The position numbers were made by a program, and so were the translations under genes. Below the pieces are notes generated by a model, which was not told the DNA's origin, did not search any database, and worked only from the letters and a program-made list of their open reading frames with translations. DNA of 45,639 bases, from NCBI GenBank assembly GCA_020445415.1, contig JAGRGP010000027.1:1-45639 (forward strand), read 5' to 3'. Origin of the DNA: Gammaproteobacteria bacterium (GTDB lineage: Bacteria; Pseudomonadota; Gammaproteobacteria; Chromatiales; Chromatiaceae). Shown here one piece after another: positions 35,842-44,715 of this stretch. Numbering within the stretch: position 1 is the first letter of the stretch; each line of letters starts with the position of its first letter.

Positions 35842-37185
35842 TTAATATTGGCACGGGCTTTCTAGGGTGGCACTTGCCTCATGTTTGCCAAACCTCTCAA
35901 GGATTCCCTGTAAGAGATAGCGGTACTCGGTATCCCAGCCATAGTCGGGGTGAAACACTCGCTGATGCCAGATGACCGAAGCCTCTCCACCAACGAAAGC
36001 AACCTCGTCAAGAAGCCGGTTTATTGTTGATCTTCTGGCTGCCTGGCTCAACATGCCGTAATCAAAGAGATGTGAGTCCATCAGGACCATAGGAAGGGCC
36101 CGCAGGCTATCGCTGAATCGCTGTCGAGATGGGAGCCAGGCCGGGGCAAGAAGAGCGGCCCCGTTGCGGAATCCTGGTCGATCGTTGAATCCAAGCGTGC
36201 TGTCAACACGCAGTCCCGCCTGTTCCTGAGCCTCCCAAGTACGCAAAAAGCCGAAGCGTAACCAGTGTTGGCGACAGTGGACAGCGGTTATACCTGTAGC
36301 AGACTCTAGGCGAATCCGCTCTTGTTTCATTCGGTCGCCATCACACCAGCTGAAATAGCCTTGGTGCAAGCCTACGTTGTGGCCTTTCGCTTGAAGACTT
36401 TTTATTTGTTCAACCAGGCGTGGGTTTTCTACCTTGTACGATGGATCCAGGATCAGCTCCGGCAGCGGGCGTTGCAATCCCCCTGGGCCACCGTAGAAAT
36501 GCCAGGTGCTTGTGAGTCCAAATTCAGCCTCTAAGCCGATGATCTCGGGAAATCGCCAGTAGTCTCCGCCTCTGATTCCGAAATCCACAAGCCGACTGAT
36601 AAGCGGTCCTGACCTTTTAAACTGGCCCCTGGACGCCGATTTGACCAAATTAAAACCCGTAAAGCCCACCTGTTTGATACGCAGGGCGAGGGTCTTGCTG
36701 ACATAATCCACATCATGGGTCAGGTGTATCCGGCCTCTGGGCCGGGGGCCAAACAGCTGTTCCTCGGCAAGCCCTTCGCGATGGGCGACCCAGCGACGCA
36801 GAAAAAGCAGTATTCGGTTTACCCAGGCGTAGGACCAATAAGGTGACAATTCCTTAGGCAGCCTGAATGCGTAACTGTGCACAGAACCCTTTTCTTGTTC
36901 AATCGATAACTCGGCTTGACACGTAAGCATATCGAACGCTGCCCGGTGCCAGTCAACCCGTGACCAGGAGGGGCCTTCCCCATCGCATAAGCAGTGTCTG
37001 GGAACCAGCAGGCTGGGAGGCGTATCGACCCCTAGATCGGCCGCCCATTCGGGGAGTGCTATATGCTGGCAACCGATTACAGCGGGACTCGAGCTGTTTG
37101 GGATCGGGGTTTTTCTCAACAACTCATTGTGTCTGGTATCGAAGTAGCTGCCTGCAAAGCGCATTACCAAATCAAGGTATGTCAT
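35842..37185 (-). CDS. NodB-like polysaccharide deacetylase family protein
   Basis: This 447-residue protein shows a carbohydrate-esterase-4-like core from about residue 150. The metal and catalytic motif appears as LTHDVD (155-160), VGLHQGYFSW at 271-280 gives a histidine pair position, and LGFNDRPGFRNG lies near 331-342. A terminal VIWHQRVFHPDYGWD adds another His. CE4 enzymes remove acetyl groups from N-acetylated glycans. The N-terminal 140 residues form a separate, unassigned domain. There is no signal peptide, so action may be cytoplasmic on a lipid-linked precursor. It overlaps the flippase-like gene by 14 nt. Confidence 0.8.
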   Translation of the reverse strand: MTYLDLVMRFAGSYFDTRHNELLRKTPIPNSSSPAVIGCQHIALPEWAADLGVDTPPSLLVPRHCLCDGEGPSWSRVDWHRAAFDMLTCQAELSIEQEKGSVHSYAFRLPKELSPYWSYAWVNRILLFLRRWVAHREGLAEEQLFGPRPRGRIHLTHDVDYVSKTLALRIKQVGFTGFNLVKSASRGQFKRSGPLISRLVDFGIRGGDYWRFPEIIGLEAEFGLTSTWHFYGGPGGLQRPLPELILDPSYKVENPRLVEQIKSLQAKGHNVGLHQGYFSWCDGDRMKQERIRLESATGITAVHCRQHWLRFGFLRTWEAQEQAGLRVDSTLGFNDRPGFRNGAALLAPAWLPSRQRFSDSLRALPMVLMDSHLFDYGMLSQAARRSTINRLLDEVAFVGGEASVIWHQRVFHPDYGWDTEYRYLLQGILERFGKHEASATLESPCQY

Positions 37186-38152
37186 TACTGGCTCCTACGG
37201 ATTTGGCCAGCCCGCGGGCGCGCATAATGTCGAATCCATCAGCGTAAATGGTATAGCTGGCAAGCAATGCGTTGGGTAGTAGAGCAACAACTCGTAGCCC
37301 CAACGCGGAAGAAATCGCCGACTCCAGATCGTACCCATAGTGACGCAACACCAAAGTGACCGCGGCCTCGAAGGTGCCAAGACCTCCAGGGGTCACTGTG
37401 ATTGTAAGTCCCAGTGTACCGACCAGGAATACAATCAGTGCTTGACGGACCGCTAGATCTGCTCCCCCGTCCCACTGCAGGAAGATCCAGTAAAGTAGCC
37501 ATGAGCCAGTCCATACTATGAGCGTTAGAAATATCTGCCAGACGCCGGCACCGTGCATCATACTTTGCCGAAAGGCAGTGAACGTCGAGAGCATGAAATT
37601 CCGAACTCTCCCCTCCGGAACTACCTGAAGAAATCGGGTACATTGCGCAGGGTAGCGCAATACCAGTAACAGCATGCCAAAGAACAGCAGTAGGCCGGCC
37701 ACAGCGAAATATTTGCTGAAATTTAGCAATCCAGTCTCGGAACCGGGTAGCAGAAAGAGGGCTCCCATCCCCATGATCATTACCGCGGCGATATCGTAGA
37801 TTCGTTCAACCATCACGATAGAGAGTCCTTCCGCCAACGAAATACTCCGTAGTTGATTGAAGTAGATGGGCTTGAACAGCTCTGTTAAACGCCCCGGGAT
37901 TATGAAGGCACCCGTGATTGCCAAGGCGTTTCCCTTCGCGGCGATCCAAGGTCCAAGCCTACGACCGGAGAAGATATCGATGCGCTCTCCGTGTAGCAGA
38001 ATCAGCACCAGCATCAAAGGCAAGCAGGTCAGAATGGCTAGCCATACGGCAGGATAAAAGTACCATAGACCAATGACAACCAGGGCAAGCGAAGACACGC
38101 CGATAATCCTCGCTATTTTAACCTGCGGTGCACGGCCCATCGGCTTGCTCAA
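37172..38152 (-). CDS. Flippase-like (LPG_synthase_TM/UPF0104) membrane protein
   Basis: This 326-residue protein has about eight membrane helices. It shows the family motif GRLTELFKPIYFNQLRSIS near 85-104, with a conserved Glu-Arg in VMVERIYDIAAVM. Near the C terminus, TVTPGGLGTFEAAVTLVLRHYG matches the PGGLG...E pattern of the LPG synthase transmembrane family. Members include MprF flippase domains and AglD-like proteins linked to lipid or lipid-glycan transfer. It is the only recognisable transport-like protein in the operon. Its ATG overlaps the upstream methyltransferase stop. Confidence 0.85.
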   Translation of the reverse strand: MSKPMGRAPQVKIARIIGVSSLALVVIGLWYFYPAVWLAILTCLPLMLVLILLHGERIDIFSGRRLGPWIAAKGNALAITGAFIIPGRLTELFKPIYFNQLRSISLAEGLSIVMVERIYDIAAVMIMGMGALFLLPGSETGLLNFSKYFAVAGLLLFFGMLLLVLRYPAQCTRFLQVVPEGRVRNFMLSTFTAFRQSMMHGAGVWQIFLTLIVWTGSWLLYWIFLQWDGGADLAVRQALIVFLVGTLGLTITVTPGGLGTFEAAVTLVLRHYGYDLESAISSALGLRVVALLPNALLASYTIYADGFDIMRARGLAKSVGASNDIP

Positions 38153-38952
38153 TCTAGTGCACGAGTTGGTGCGAGGCCAAGAGGCTTTTGGAATATGAAA
38201 CGCACAACGAGATTGAAATCAATGGAGTGCACCTGTAGAGGCCAGAAACTGAGCCGTTTCTGTGACATGTGTGTCGACAAGCAATCAAGAATTTCATCTG
38301 CCAATGTGGGGTGCTCCCAACAGATTATCTTATCGGGGTTAATGCGAGTGTTCCGTTTCAGCCAGCGGCGGCTAGTCAGAAATCGTCCAAGGCCCCACGC
38401 TAGTCCCCCTTCTGCTGGAATGGCCCCCGCTATCTGTCCCCCGGGGCGCAGCACCCGCAAAATTTCCTTGAAATGCGTGGGAAAGGGATAAAGATGCTCA
38501 AGGGAATAAAATGAAATGATCAGATCAAATTCTCCGTCTTCAGCGGGAAGTCTGCCACTTGCATCTCGATCGGTAAGACGGCGCGTGGATGCGACGCCAA
38601 GGTTTTCTAGCTTTTCGGCGGCGGTATCCAGGAACTGCTTGTCTATGTCAACAAGGACGTAGTTGTTTGGCTGCCCTTTCCAGTACGTGGTGTGATATAG
38701 CCCCCCAGGGCCAACTTCGAGTACATTGAGGCCAGTCAAGTCGATGCTTTCTAGTATTTTATAGCCAGACTCGTTGATTATCGCGCCCACGCCCTGCTTC
38801 TGAGTCCGTTCATAGAATTCGTGGTAAGTGTGGGTCCACTCCTTCCAGCAAGCATCGCTTTCGTCAGGAGTTAGGCCAAATTGGTTGCGGTCACCGAACA
38901 GTGGTCTTGTCATGAAACCGGGGAGTTTTTGTGCGTAGGCTTGGTACCTCAC
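38149..38952 (-). CDS. Class I SAM-dependent methyltransferase
   Basis: This 267-residue protein has motif I LEVGPGG at 78-84, then acidic residues in VDIDKQ (101-106) that would hold the SAM ribose. A motif LIISFYSLEHLYPFP with the conserved ...LEH follows, and LRPGGQIAGAIP after it. This is the Methyltransf_11/25 layout found in glycan and lipid methylation. The acceptor is unknown. It overlaps its neighbours on both sides by ATGA junctions, so it is made in step with the 112-residue protein and the flippase-like protein. Confidence 0.88.
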   Translation of the reverse strand: MRYQAYAQKLPGFMTRPLFGDRNQFGLTPDESDACWKEWTHTYHEFYERTQKQGVGAIINESGYKILESIDLTGLNVLEVGPGGLYHTTYWKGQPNNYVLVDIDKQFLDTAAEKLENLGVASTRRLTDRDASGRLPAEDGEFDLIISFYSLEHLYPFPTHFKEILRVLRPGGQIAGAIPAEGGLAWGLGRFLTSRRWLKRNTRINPDKIICWEHPTLADEILDCLSTHMSQKRLSFWPLQVHSIDFNLVVRFIFQKPLGLAPTRALD

Positions 38953-39287
38953 GGGTTGAGCTCCTCCGTCTTGCGAGATTTATACGCCGGCCTCTTTCCT
39001 GCGGTGTCCGTCCTGTGAACATTTCCCTGATATGAACCACTAGCGCTAAGTTGATAGGCTGCTGTTGGAGCAATATGGCGGATATCGAAACCGTCTTTCG
39101 GAAGGAGCCGCTCGGCATGTTCTAAACGGAGGGCATCAATGGTTTCCCGCCCCGCATAGTCTGGCGAGCCGGAGACGTCGACGTTGAATATAGAAGGGCC
39201 CGGGTTCCGGAGCTTTTCAGCGTGTAATCGGCCTCCTAGCCAGACGGGTAGTTCATTACTGGCCAAGTCCACCCATAGCATCTTCAT
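38949..39287 (-). CDS. 112-residue protein of unknown function
   Basis: This small protein starts MKMLWVDLASNELPVW and contains IFNVDVSGSPDY. The run LWVDLASNE and NVDV faintly recall the N terminus of glycan-cluster methyltransferases (LNLGCG and NVDI), but the glycine-rich loop is missing. The chosen ATG at 39287 overlaps the asnB stop by 4 nt and has a GAGG upstream. The stop overlaps the methyltransferase start by 4 nt. Both couplings argue that it is translated. It could be a decayed methyltransferase domain or a small accessory subunit. I assign no function. Confidence 0.65.
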   Translation of the reverse strand: MKMLWVDLASNELPVWLGGRLHAEKLRNPGPSIFNVDVSGSPDYAGRETIDALRLEHAERLLPKDGFDIRHIAPTAAYQLSASGSYQGNVHRTDTAGKRPAYKSRKTEELNP

Positions 39288-41146
39288 CCCATCTGCCTCA
39301 ACCAGCTCTCCAAACTTAACAATTGCCACATACGGTGGCTTTGTATCTCGTCAAGCGGCCGTACTTTGCGCCACGGTGAGTTCAGGTATCGCGTGCAAGT
39401 TTGACTTAACCAGTCGTCTTTGAATAGCTTTCTCAGCCCGCTGTCAGGACCCGTCAAACGCTGTTCAAACCAGTTTCTTAGGTGGCCTCGTAACCAGTGA
39501 CGAAGTGGTGTGGGAAAACCTCTCTTAGGTTGCTGGTAGAGGGCATCCGGCAGCCACCCTCGACCGCCGGCCTTGATTATCGCCTTGAGCTCACCACGGT
39601 GCAGTTTGACGCTTTGGGGTAGCGCCAAACTAAGATCCAGCATGGCATTATCAAGCAGTGGCGTTCTCGACTCCAAGGAGTGGGCCATGGATAACTTATC
39701 CTCTACGACCAATAATCCATTCAGGTAGGCTTGTAGGTAGTGGCTGTAAAGCACCTGAGACTGGTTTTCGCAACTACCGTTGAGCGCCAACAATTCATCT
39801 TCTCCACGCAGTTCCCGGATTGCTTCGGCCCAATGCGACCGTAATCCCATTTGCAATGAGGAAGGGCTGTTGAGTACCGGTAGGTATTGCCGATAAACGC
39901 TGGCCCTGAGGGTGGACAGTAAGAAATAGACGAGGTGAGACCATTCAGGAAAATTCATTTTAAGCAAATGTGAATAGGCTTGCGTGGGGGCTTTGGTAAG
40001 CAACGCTGAGATTTCTACAAGTTTAAATACGGGATAACCACTGAACAGTTCGTCCCCCCCATGCCCGGTGAGTATCACTTTATGAGTTTCAGCGACCTTT
40101 TCGGCGACGCAGTATTGTGGAAACGCGCCCATCCCCATGCGGGGCTCGTCCAGTGCGGCCAGTAGTGAGTCCATCACCCGTGGCATGTCTGTCGGTTCGA
40201 TGGACACCTTGATGTGTCGAGAGCCATTGTGTGCTGCCATGGCGGCGGCCGTGGTAGTTTCATCATACCAGCCCCCTTCCGAAAAACAGCCAGTGAAACA
40301 GACCGGGGGGCTACCATATGCCGACGCGCGCGTGGCCACAGTTGCGCTGTCGAATCCCGCGCTAAGATAGCTGGCAACGGGAACATCGCTCATCAGATGA
40401 CGGTGTACCGCGGCATCCAGTGTTTCCCGATATCTGTCCACGGCGGTTTCAAAATCGCAGGCAACAGATGAATCGCCAAATTTCAATGACCAAAAGGGGC
40501 GTAACTCGGATACGCCCTCTGGTGTGCAGCTCAATATATGTCCCGGACGCAGTAGCCTGACTCCCTCGCGCAAACTGCGGTCTCCAAAGCAATTCTGGTA
40601 GAGTAGGTACTGATTGAGGCCCACTGGATCCAGATCGGGTGTGAACTCTAGTCCGGCCAGCAAGCCCTTTATCTCACTGGCGAACACCAGTTCCTGAGTG
40701 CCTAGACGATAGTACAAGGGCTTGATGCCCAGGCGGTCTCTGGCCAATACGAGAAGATTTTTGGTGTCGTCGAAAAGCCCGATAGCGAACATACCATTGA
40801 ATCTCGCAAAGCATTCGATACCCCATTGCCTCCAGGCATGTAACACGATCTCGCTATCACTGGTGGAGTTGAAAATTGCCCCCAGAGTTTCAAGTTCTTT
40901 CCGCAGGTCAGGATAATTGTAGATTTCCCCATTTACTACGATTACGGTAGCACCATCGGGGGAGATCATCGGCTGTCGACCAGTTTCACTTAGATCGTTG
41001 ATCGCCAGACGGCGATGGCCTAGCGCCAGGCATGGATTACCACTCCAAACCCCCTCGCCGTCCGGACCGCGATGAGCCATCAAAGGCAGCATCGCGCGAA
41101 CACGGCGGACTGCGTGTTTGCCAATCACCCCAGCGATACCGCACAT
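39284..41146 (-). CDS. AsnB-type glutamine amidotransferase/asparagine synthase
   Basis: This 620-residue protein has an N-terminal Ntn glutaminase domain starting MCGIAGVIG, with Cys2 as nucleophile and MAHRGPDGEG and VNGEIYNY. The C-terminal ATP-pyrophosphatase domain begins near residue 240. The ATP loop reads SAGFDS at 262-267 where asparagine synthases usually have SGGLDSS. LTGHGGDELFSGY and LESRTPLLD are kept. Homologues in surface-polysaccharide loci amidate uronic acids or other carboxyls rather than make asparagine, which is the likelier role here. It starts on the stop of the GT2 gene (TGATG). Confidence 0.88.
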   Translation of the reverse strand: MCGIAGVIGKHAVRRVRAMLPLMAHRGPDGEGVWSGNPCLALGHRRLAINDLSETGRQPMISPDGATVIVVNGEIYNYPDLRKELETLGAIFNSTSDSEIVLHAWRQWGIECFARFNGMFAIGLFDDTKNLLVLARDRLGIKPLYYRLGTQELVFASEIKGLLAGLEFTPDLDPVGLNQYLLYQNCFGDRSLREGVRLLRPGHILSCTPEGVSELRPFWSLKFGDSSVACDFETAVDRYRETLDAAVHRHLMSDVPVASYLSAGFDSATVATRASAYGSPPVCFTGCFSEGGWYDETTTAAAMAAHNGSRHIKVSIEPTDMPRVMDSLLAALDEPRMGMGAFPQYCVAEKVAETHKVILTGHGGDELFSGYPVFKLVEISALLTKAPTQAYSHLLKMNFPEWSHLVYFLLSTLRASVYRQYLPVLNSPSSLQMGLRSHWAEAIRELRGEDELLALNGSCENQSQVLYSHYLQAYLNGLLVVEDKLSMAHSLESRTPLLDNAMLDLSLALPQSVKLHRGELKAIIKAGGRGWLPDALYQQPKRGFPTPLRHWLRGHLRNWFEQRLTGPDSGLRKLFKDDWLSQTCTRYLNSPWRKVRPLDEIQSHRMWQLLSLESWLRQMG

Positions 41147-42210
41147 CAGTCCCTTGGACTCCTCGTGTTCTCTTTCTCGAGCTGCTTGATTCGCGCGTTC
41201 ATGCGCATCATCAGCGTATATATTTCGTCGAAATACCGTTTACTTTGAAAAGATAGAAAATAGAAACCGATAAATATCATGAGAAATGCAAAGGCGAAAG
41301 AAACCAGTAGCAGTGTCAGATGACCGCTAAGAAGAGTCTGGCGCAACGCCTGCAACAGGGAAAGTTCCGCTATCCCAAGGTTGCCCAGGAATACCGCGAG
41401 AAGCATGCCGCCACCCACGAGGATTATGAGTAACAAAATAACTATAGGGACCAGCAGCAGAATTCCGGGGTTGCTGATGTAATTGAAGATTAGGTGGGAG
41501 ACCACTGTTTTTCTCATTTTAAACAGTGCAAACTCAGAGATCGCCAAGCGGCTAGGTTCCTTGCCTCGTTTCCGATCTCTCCACTTGAGTATTGCGGGTA
41601 CTTCAATCACCCGATAACCCATCAATAGGGCCTTTTGGATAATCTCCAGATGGAGCTCTTTACCATCACTTACCAGTTCGAGAGCATCGGACACTTCACG
41701 GGTAAAACCCCGAACGATGCATGTTACCGTGTAGAATTTCCCACCGAATCCCAAACCCAAAATACGGTTTCCCCATTTGGATAATATGGCGCGTTGATGG
41801 GGGACATTGATCACCTTGCCGTCAGGATGGTGGGCCGATGCAAGCGTTATATCGGCCTCGCCACGTTGCAGCGGTTGTAGTAACGCGGGTATATGGTCAG
41901 GTGAATAGGAAAGATCCGCATCCAAGCAAATTATGTAGCGACCCCGTGCCTGCTCAAAACCCGTACGGACCCCGCGCCCTCGCCCTTTGTTGACACGATG
42001 ATGGGCAACCTTGAGCCATGGACGTTCCATCGATGCCTGCTCGAGAAGTTCGCCCATGCCGTCGGTAGACCCATCGTCTACTACAAGCACTTCATAGCTT
42101 ACAGACGGTTGGTGTTGCGCCATCCAGGCCGCCAACTCGTCGATGTTATCGAGGATGATTGAGGACTCATTTAGCGCAGGAACGACCAGCGTCAGTTCAG
42201 GATTCGCCAT
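41146..42210 (-). CDS. Family-2 glycosyltransferase with C-terminal membrane helices
   Basis: The 354-residue protein opens with a GT-A fold, LTLVVPALNESSIILDNI, then VVDDGSTDG and the DxD-like CLDADLSYSPDH. This resembles dolichol- or polyprenyl-phosphate sugar synthases. Two or three hydrophobic segments follow (about residues 245-275 and 295-330), as in GtrB and ArnC proteins, then a charged coiled tail. It probably moves a sugar from a nucleotide donor to undecaprenyl phosphate at the membrane. The ATG at 42210 is preceded by GAGG and is preferred over a start at 42351. It overlaps the upstream gene by 14 nt. Confidence 0.88.
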   Translation of the reverse strand: MANPELTLVVPALNESSIILDNIDELAAWMAQHQPSVSYEVLVVDDGSTDGMGELLEQASMERPWLKVAHHRVNKGRGRGVRTGFEQARGRYIICLDADLSYSPDHIPALLQPLQRGEADITLASAHHPDGKVINVPHQRAILSKWGNRILGLGFGGKFYTVTCIVRGFTREVSDALELVSDGKELHLEIIQKALLMGYRVIEVPAILKWRDRKRGKEPSRLAISEFALFKMRKTVVSHLIFNYISNPGILLLVPIVILLLIILVGGGMLLAVFLGNLGIAELSLLQALRQTLLSGHLTLLLVSFAFAFLMIFIGFYFLSFQSKRYFDEIYTLMMRMNARIKQLEKENTRSPRD

Positions 42211-44227
42211 GTGATACCTCAGATTCGAAAGGTGGAACAAGCACTCTATAATATCGGTTCTCAAAAGCCACGGCCCAATCTGGCATACCGCCATATCTTT
42301 TCGACCATGTTTTATCCATAACCACGTATTGTATATGGTAATCTTGAGCAATACCGGCTAGGATTTTACCATCCTGGTTATAGAAGCTGGTTCTGGCAAT
42401 GGTGCAAAACGCATTATATACCTGGATCGGTTTGTATCGCTTGTGCGCAGGGAGGAGGACGTCTATGTTTATCCCAAGACGTCCTCCGCGGCGAATACCT
42501 TGATGTAAGGCCTGCCGGTCTCCGCTGTACAACCAGCCTGTTTTGTACCATTCCTGAAGGGAGCCGAATGAGCTTCGATTGGAGTAGTCTCGCCACCCAT
42601 AAGTAGTGCAGGGATCTACCATAAAAAGGGCTGTTTTCGGAGTGTTGTTGTGAGCCCACAATTGCACTGCCTGGTAGTTCTCGCCTTTTATTTTAAAGGC
42701 ATCAGACAGCGTGCGGTTTGTATTTGCCCATCGCCAGGAACCAACTGATGCGGCCACGACGATCAGCACGGTAAACATTGAACTAGCATGCGCCGATAGA
42801 CCATTTCCTGATCGTACGAGACGAACTTTATCCATCAGCCGGCATAATGGTGCAGCTGCGAGTAATACCAGCACTTGCCAAGCCCAGTACGATAAATGTT
42901 GATAGCCTTTTAGAAAGAGTGCGTATTGGTAGCACGCAAGTGCTATTACCCCTAAGGTGGTGATGATGGTTAGCCACCGTTGCTGCTGCCAAGTGGCCCT
43001 CGATACCAGAGCAGAGATAGTGTATGACAAGCCAATTAACACGGGCCAGGTAGAATCATCCAGAAAAGCACTTCCCAAGAGCAATAAACCGATAGCGGCA
43101 AACCACCATTGCCCATTCATCGTGTCTCGCACGGACTGAGCCACAACCAGAAGGGTAGCAACACTCAATACTAAGACGGTACTGCGCTGGAGACATGATT
43201 TAACAAGGAGAGGCGACAGTTCGTACCAAGCAGAAACAATGCCGAGTGCAGAGATTAACAACAATACAAACATCCCGAATACGATTTTCCCCTTTGTTTC
43301 AGTATTGAGTTCACTGCGGATAAGCGCAGCTAAACCAGCGAGGAAAGCTGAAAAAAATGCAGTTCCGTATCTCTCGTGATCTTGCCCGAATATTCCCAAG
43401 TCTTGGGGAAACCAATGGGAGTTAAACAACGGAGAAAAACGAAAGAACTCATCTCGGGAAACTTGGTTGGCCATGTTGCCCATATCTAACCAGAACCACA
43501 TCCAGAGTACTGCGAAAAGCGTGAGCAGTATGAAGGGAATAATGATATTCAATTCAAAAAATCTTCGCCCCTTCCATAGTTGAGCACCGAAGATGAAAAT
43601 CATTCCGAATAGTGTTTTCAATGGATGAATAGTGAAACCTAGAGCCAAGGTAAGTGCCGAGGCTTGGTAGCGGCCACGGAAAAACAGAGCAATAGCAAAT
43701 AATCGGAGTCCGTCAGCAAATCCATAGAACTGGCCATGGAAAAAAGGGTTTGCAATTCGTCCTAGATCGGAGTGTCTAATCCAGCTCAGTGTAAGTAATG
43801 CCGAGAGCGCGAACATAGCTACCGGATGGACGCGAGGAAAGAATGTCCGTAATAAGAAAATCGCGCCAGAACAGAGCAACAGCACTTCTAGCGCAACCAT
43901 CCCGGCCAACGTGGTCTCCGCTTCTATGCCCCATTTTTCAAGCGCAGGATAGGCCCAGACCAATATAGAACGCCCTATCGAGCGGGCTCCTCCGGGGTAA
44001 TCGTGTTCGTAGTTTTCTGGATGGAGAATCGAGTTACTAAAGTCAAGTGCCGACCAGCCACGAAGCGCGATCACTGCTTCGACTTCAGTGAAGTATAGAT
44101 GAGCATATGTGGCAAATATCCATAACGCCAGAAAGCCAATAAGCCAGGCCACAAGTTCTATGGGCGGGGTATCTTTTAAGCGGGTCATAGACATGTCTGC
44201 TGGCGAGGGTTCGGCATTGGGGTTCAT
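42197..44227 (-). CDS. Large multi-TM protein, GT-C glycosyltransferase-like
   Basis: This 676-residue protein has about 12 membrane helices through residue 520 and a soluble C-terminal domain (about 525-676). The first loop has YFTEVEAVIAL, in the place where GT-C enzymes carry an acidic pair. The soluble end has IQYVVMDKTW and FENRYYRVLVPPF, like the tails of lipid-linked-sugar mannosyl or arabinosyl transferases. This suggests it takes a polyprenyl-phosphate sugar made by the next gene and transfers it on the outer face. I cannot name the family. It is the first gene of the operon. No clear -10/-35 pair is seen upstream. Confidence 0.7.
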   Translation of the reverse strand: MNPNAEPSPADMSMTRLKDTPPIELVAWLIGFLALWIFATYAHLYFTEVEAVIALRGWSALDFSNSILHPENYEHDYPGGARSIGRSILVWAYPALEKWGIEAETTLAGMVALEVLLLCSGAIFLLRTFFPRVHPVAMFALSALLTLSWIRHSDLGRIANPFFHGQFYGFADGLRLFAIALFFRGRYQASALTLALGFTIHPLKTLFGMIFIFGAQLWKGRRFFELNIIIPFILLTLFAVLWMWFWLDMGNMANQVSRDEFFRFSPLFNSHWFPQDLGIFGQDHERYGTAFFSAFLAGLAALIRSELNTETKGKIVFGMFVLLLISALGIVSAWYELSPLLVKSCLQRSTVLVLSVATLLVVAQSVRDTMNGQWWFAAIGLLLLGSAFLDDSTWPVLIGLSYTISALVSRATWQQQRWLTIITTLGVIALACYQYALFLKGYQHLSYWAWQVLVLLAAAPLCRLMDKVRLVRSGNGLSAHASSMFTVLIVVAASVGSWRWANTNRTLSDAFKIKGENYQAVQLWAHNNTPKTALFMVDPCTTYGWRDYSNRSSFGSLQEWYKTGWLYSGDRQALHQGIRRGGRLGINIDVLLPAHKRYKPIQVYNAFCTIARTSFYNQDGKILAGIAQDYHIQYVVMDKTWSKRYGGMPDWAVAFENRYYRVLVPPFESEVSHGES

Positions 44228-44391
44228 GATACTTTACGATCTTTTTAGTCGGTTTGTGAGTCTGCGGATTCGAAGATTCTAAGCATATTTTTGTGTGTAG
44301 GGCGGTTTGCCGCAGTGGCTTCCGGTTATCGGATCAGTCTCATGATGACTTAAGAGTATGCCTCCAGTCACTGGTTAGTTATTGTCCACCC
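44228..44391. other. Leader region of the glycan operon
   Basis: This 164-bp space lies upstream of the GT-C gene and should contain the operon promoter. On the minus strand a TAGAAT lies about 50 bp before the start, but I see no convincing -35. A small GCGG-CCGC hairpin occurs at about 44303-44314. Confidence 0.3.
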
Positions 44392-44715
44392 CTAAGGCGT
44401 TTGGCCCAATGTCGGATCGGCCACGAAAGCGGGTTCGATGGGATTATCGGTCCGGACGCTCTGCCAGTGCTGCGCGGAAAAGCCCTGAATGGGCATCAAC
44501 CCTCTCCGGTCTTTCTGCAATCATGGCGCCGCCTGCGGGTACTTAGGCTTATAGGTCTTCAGGAATAGGTCGTAGGCCTCTTGCCCTCCTCCCGCCTCTC
44601 TCTTCCTGCCAGATCGCATGTAATGTCTGCTTGGCCGTTGTGTGAATCGATTTCAGCAGCCAGGTGAGCACATTCATCGCCAATGCGGGCAACTGCTTCG
44701 TTCGCCTTGCCAGCT
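44392..44715 (-). pseudogene. IS256-family transposase, C-terminal remnant
   Basis: Reading the minus strand in shifting frames gives MNVLTWLLKSIHTTAKQTLH, then AIWQEE, then QEAYDLFLKTYKPKYPQAAP and a stop. A third piece reads FSAQHWQSVRTDNPIEPAF. These match in order the C-terminal third of IS256-type transposases (HKTANVLN..LPKS, LFLxTYxxKYPKA, FPAEHWxHIRTTNPIEStF). At least two frameshifts and stops separate them, so the gene is dead. The N-terminal part with the first two Asp residues and the terminal inverted repeats are not recognisable. It marks an old mobile-element insertion between the glycan operon and the rRNA operon. Confidence 0.8.
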
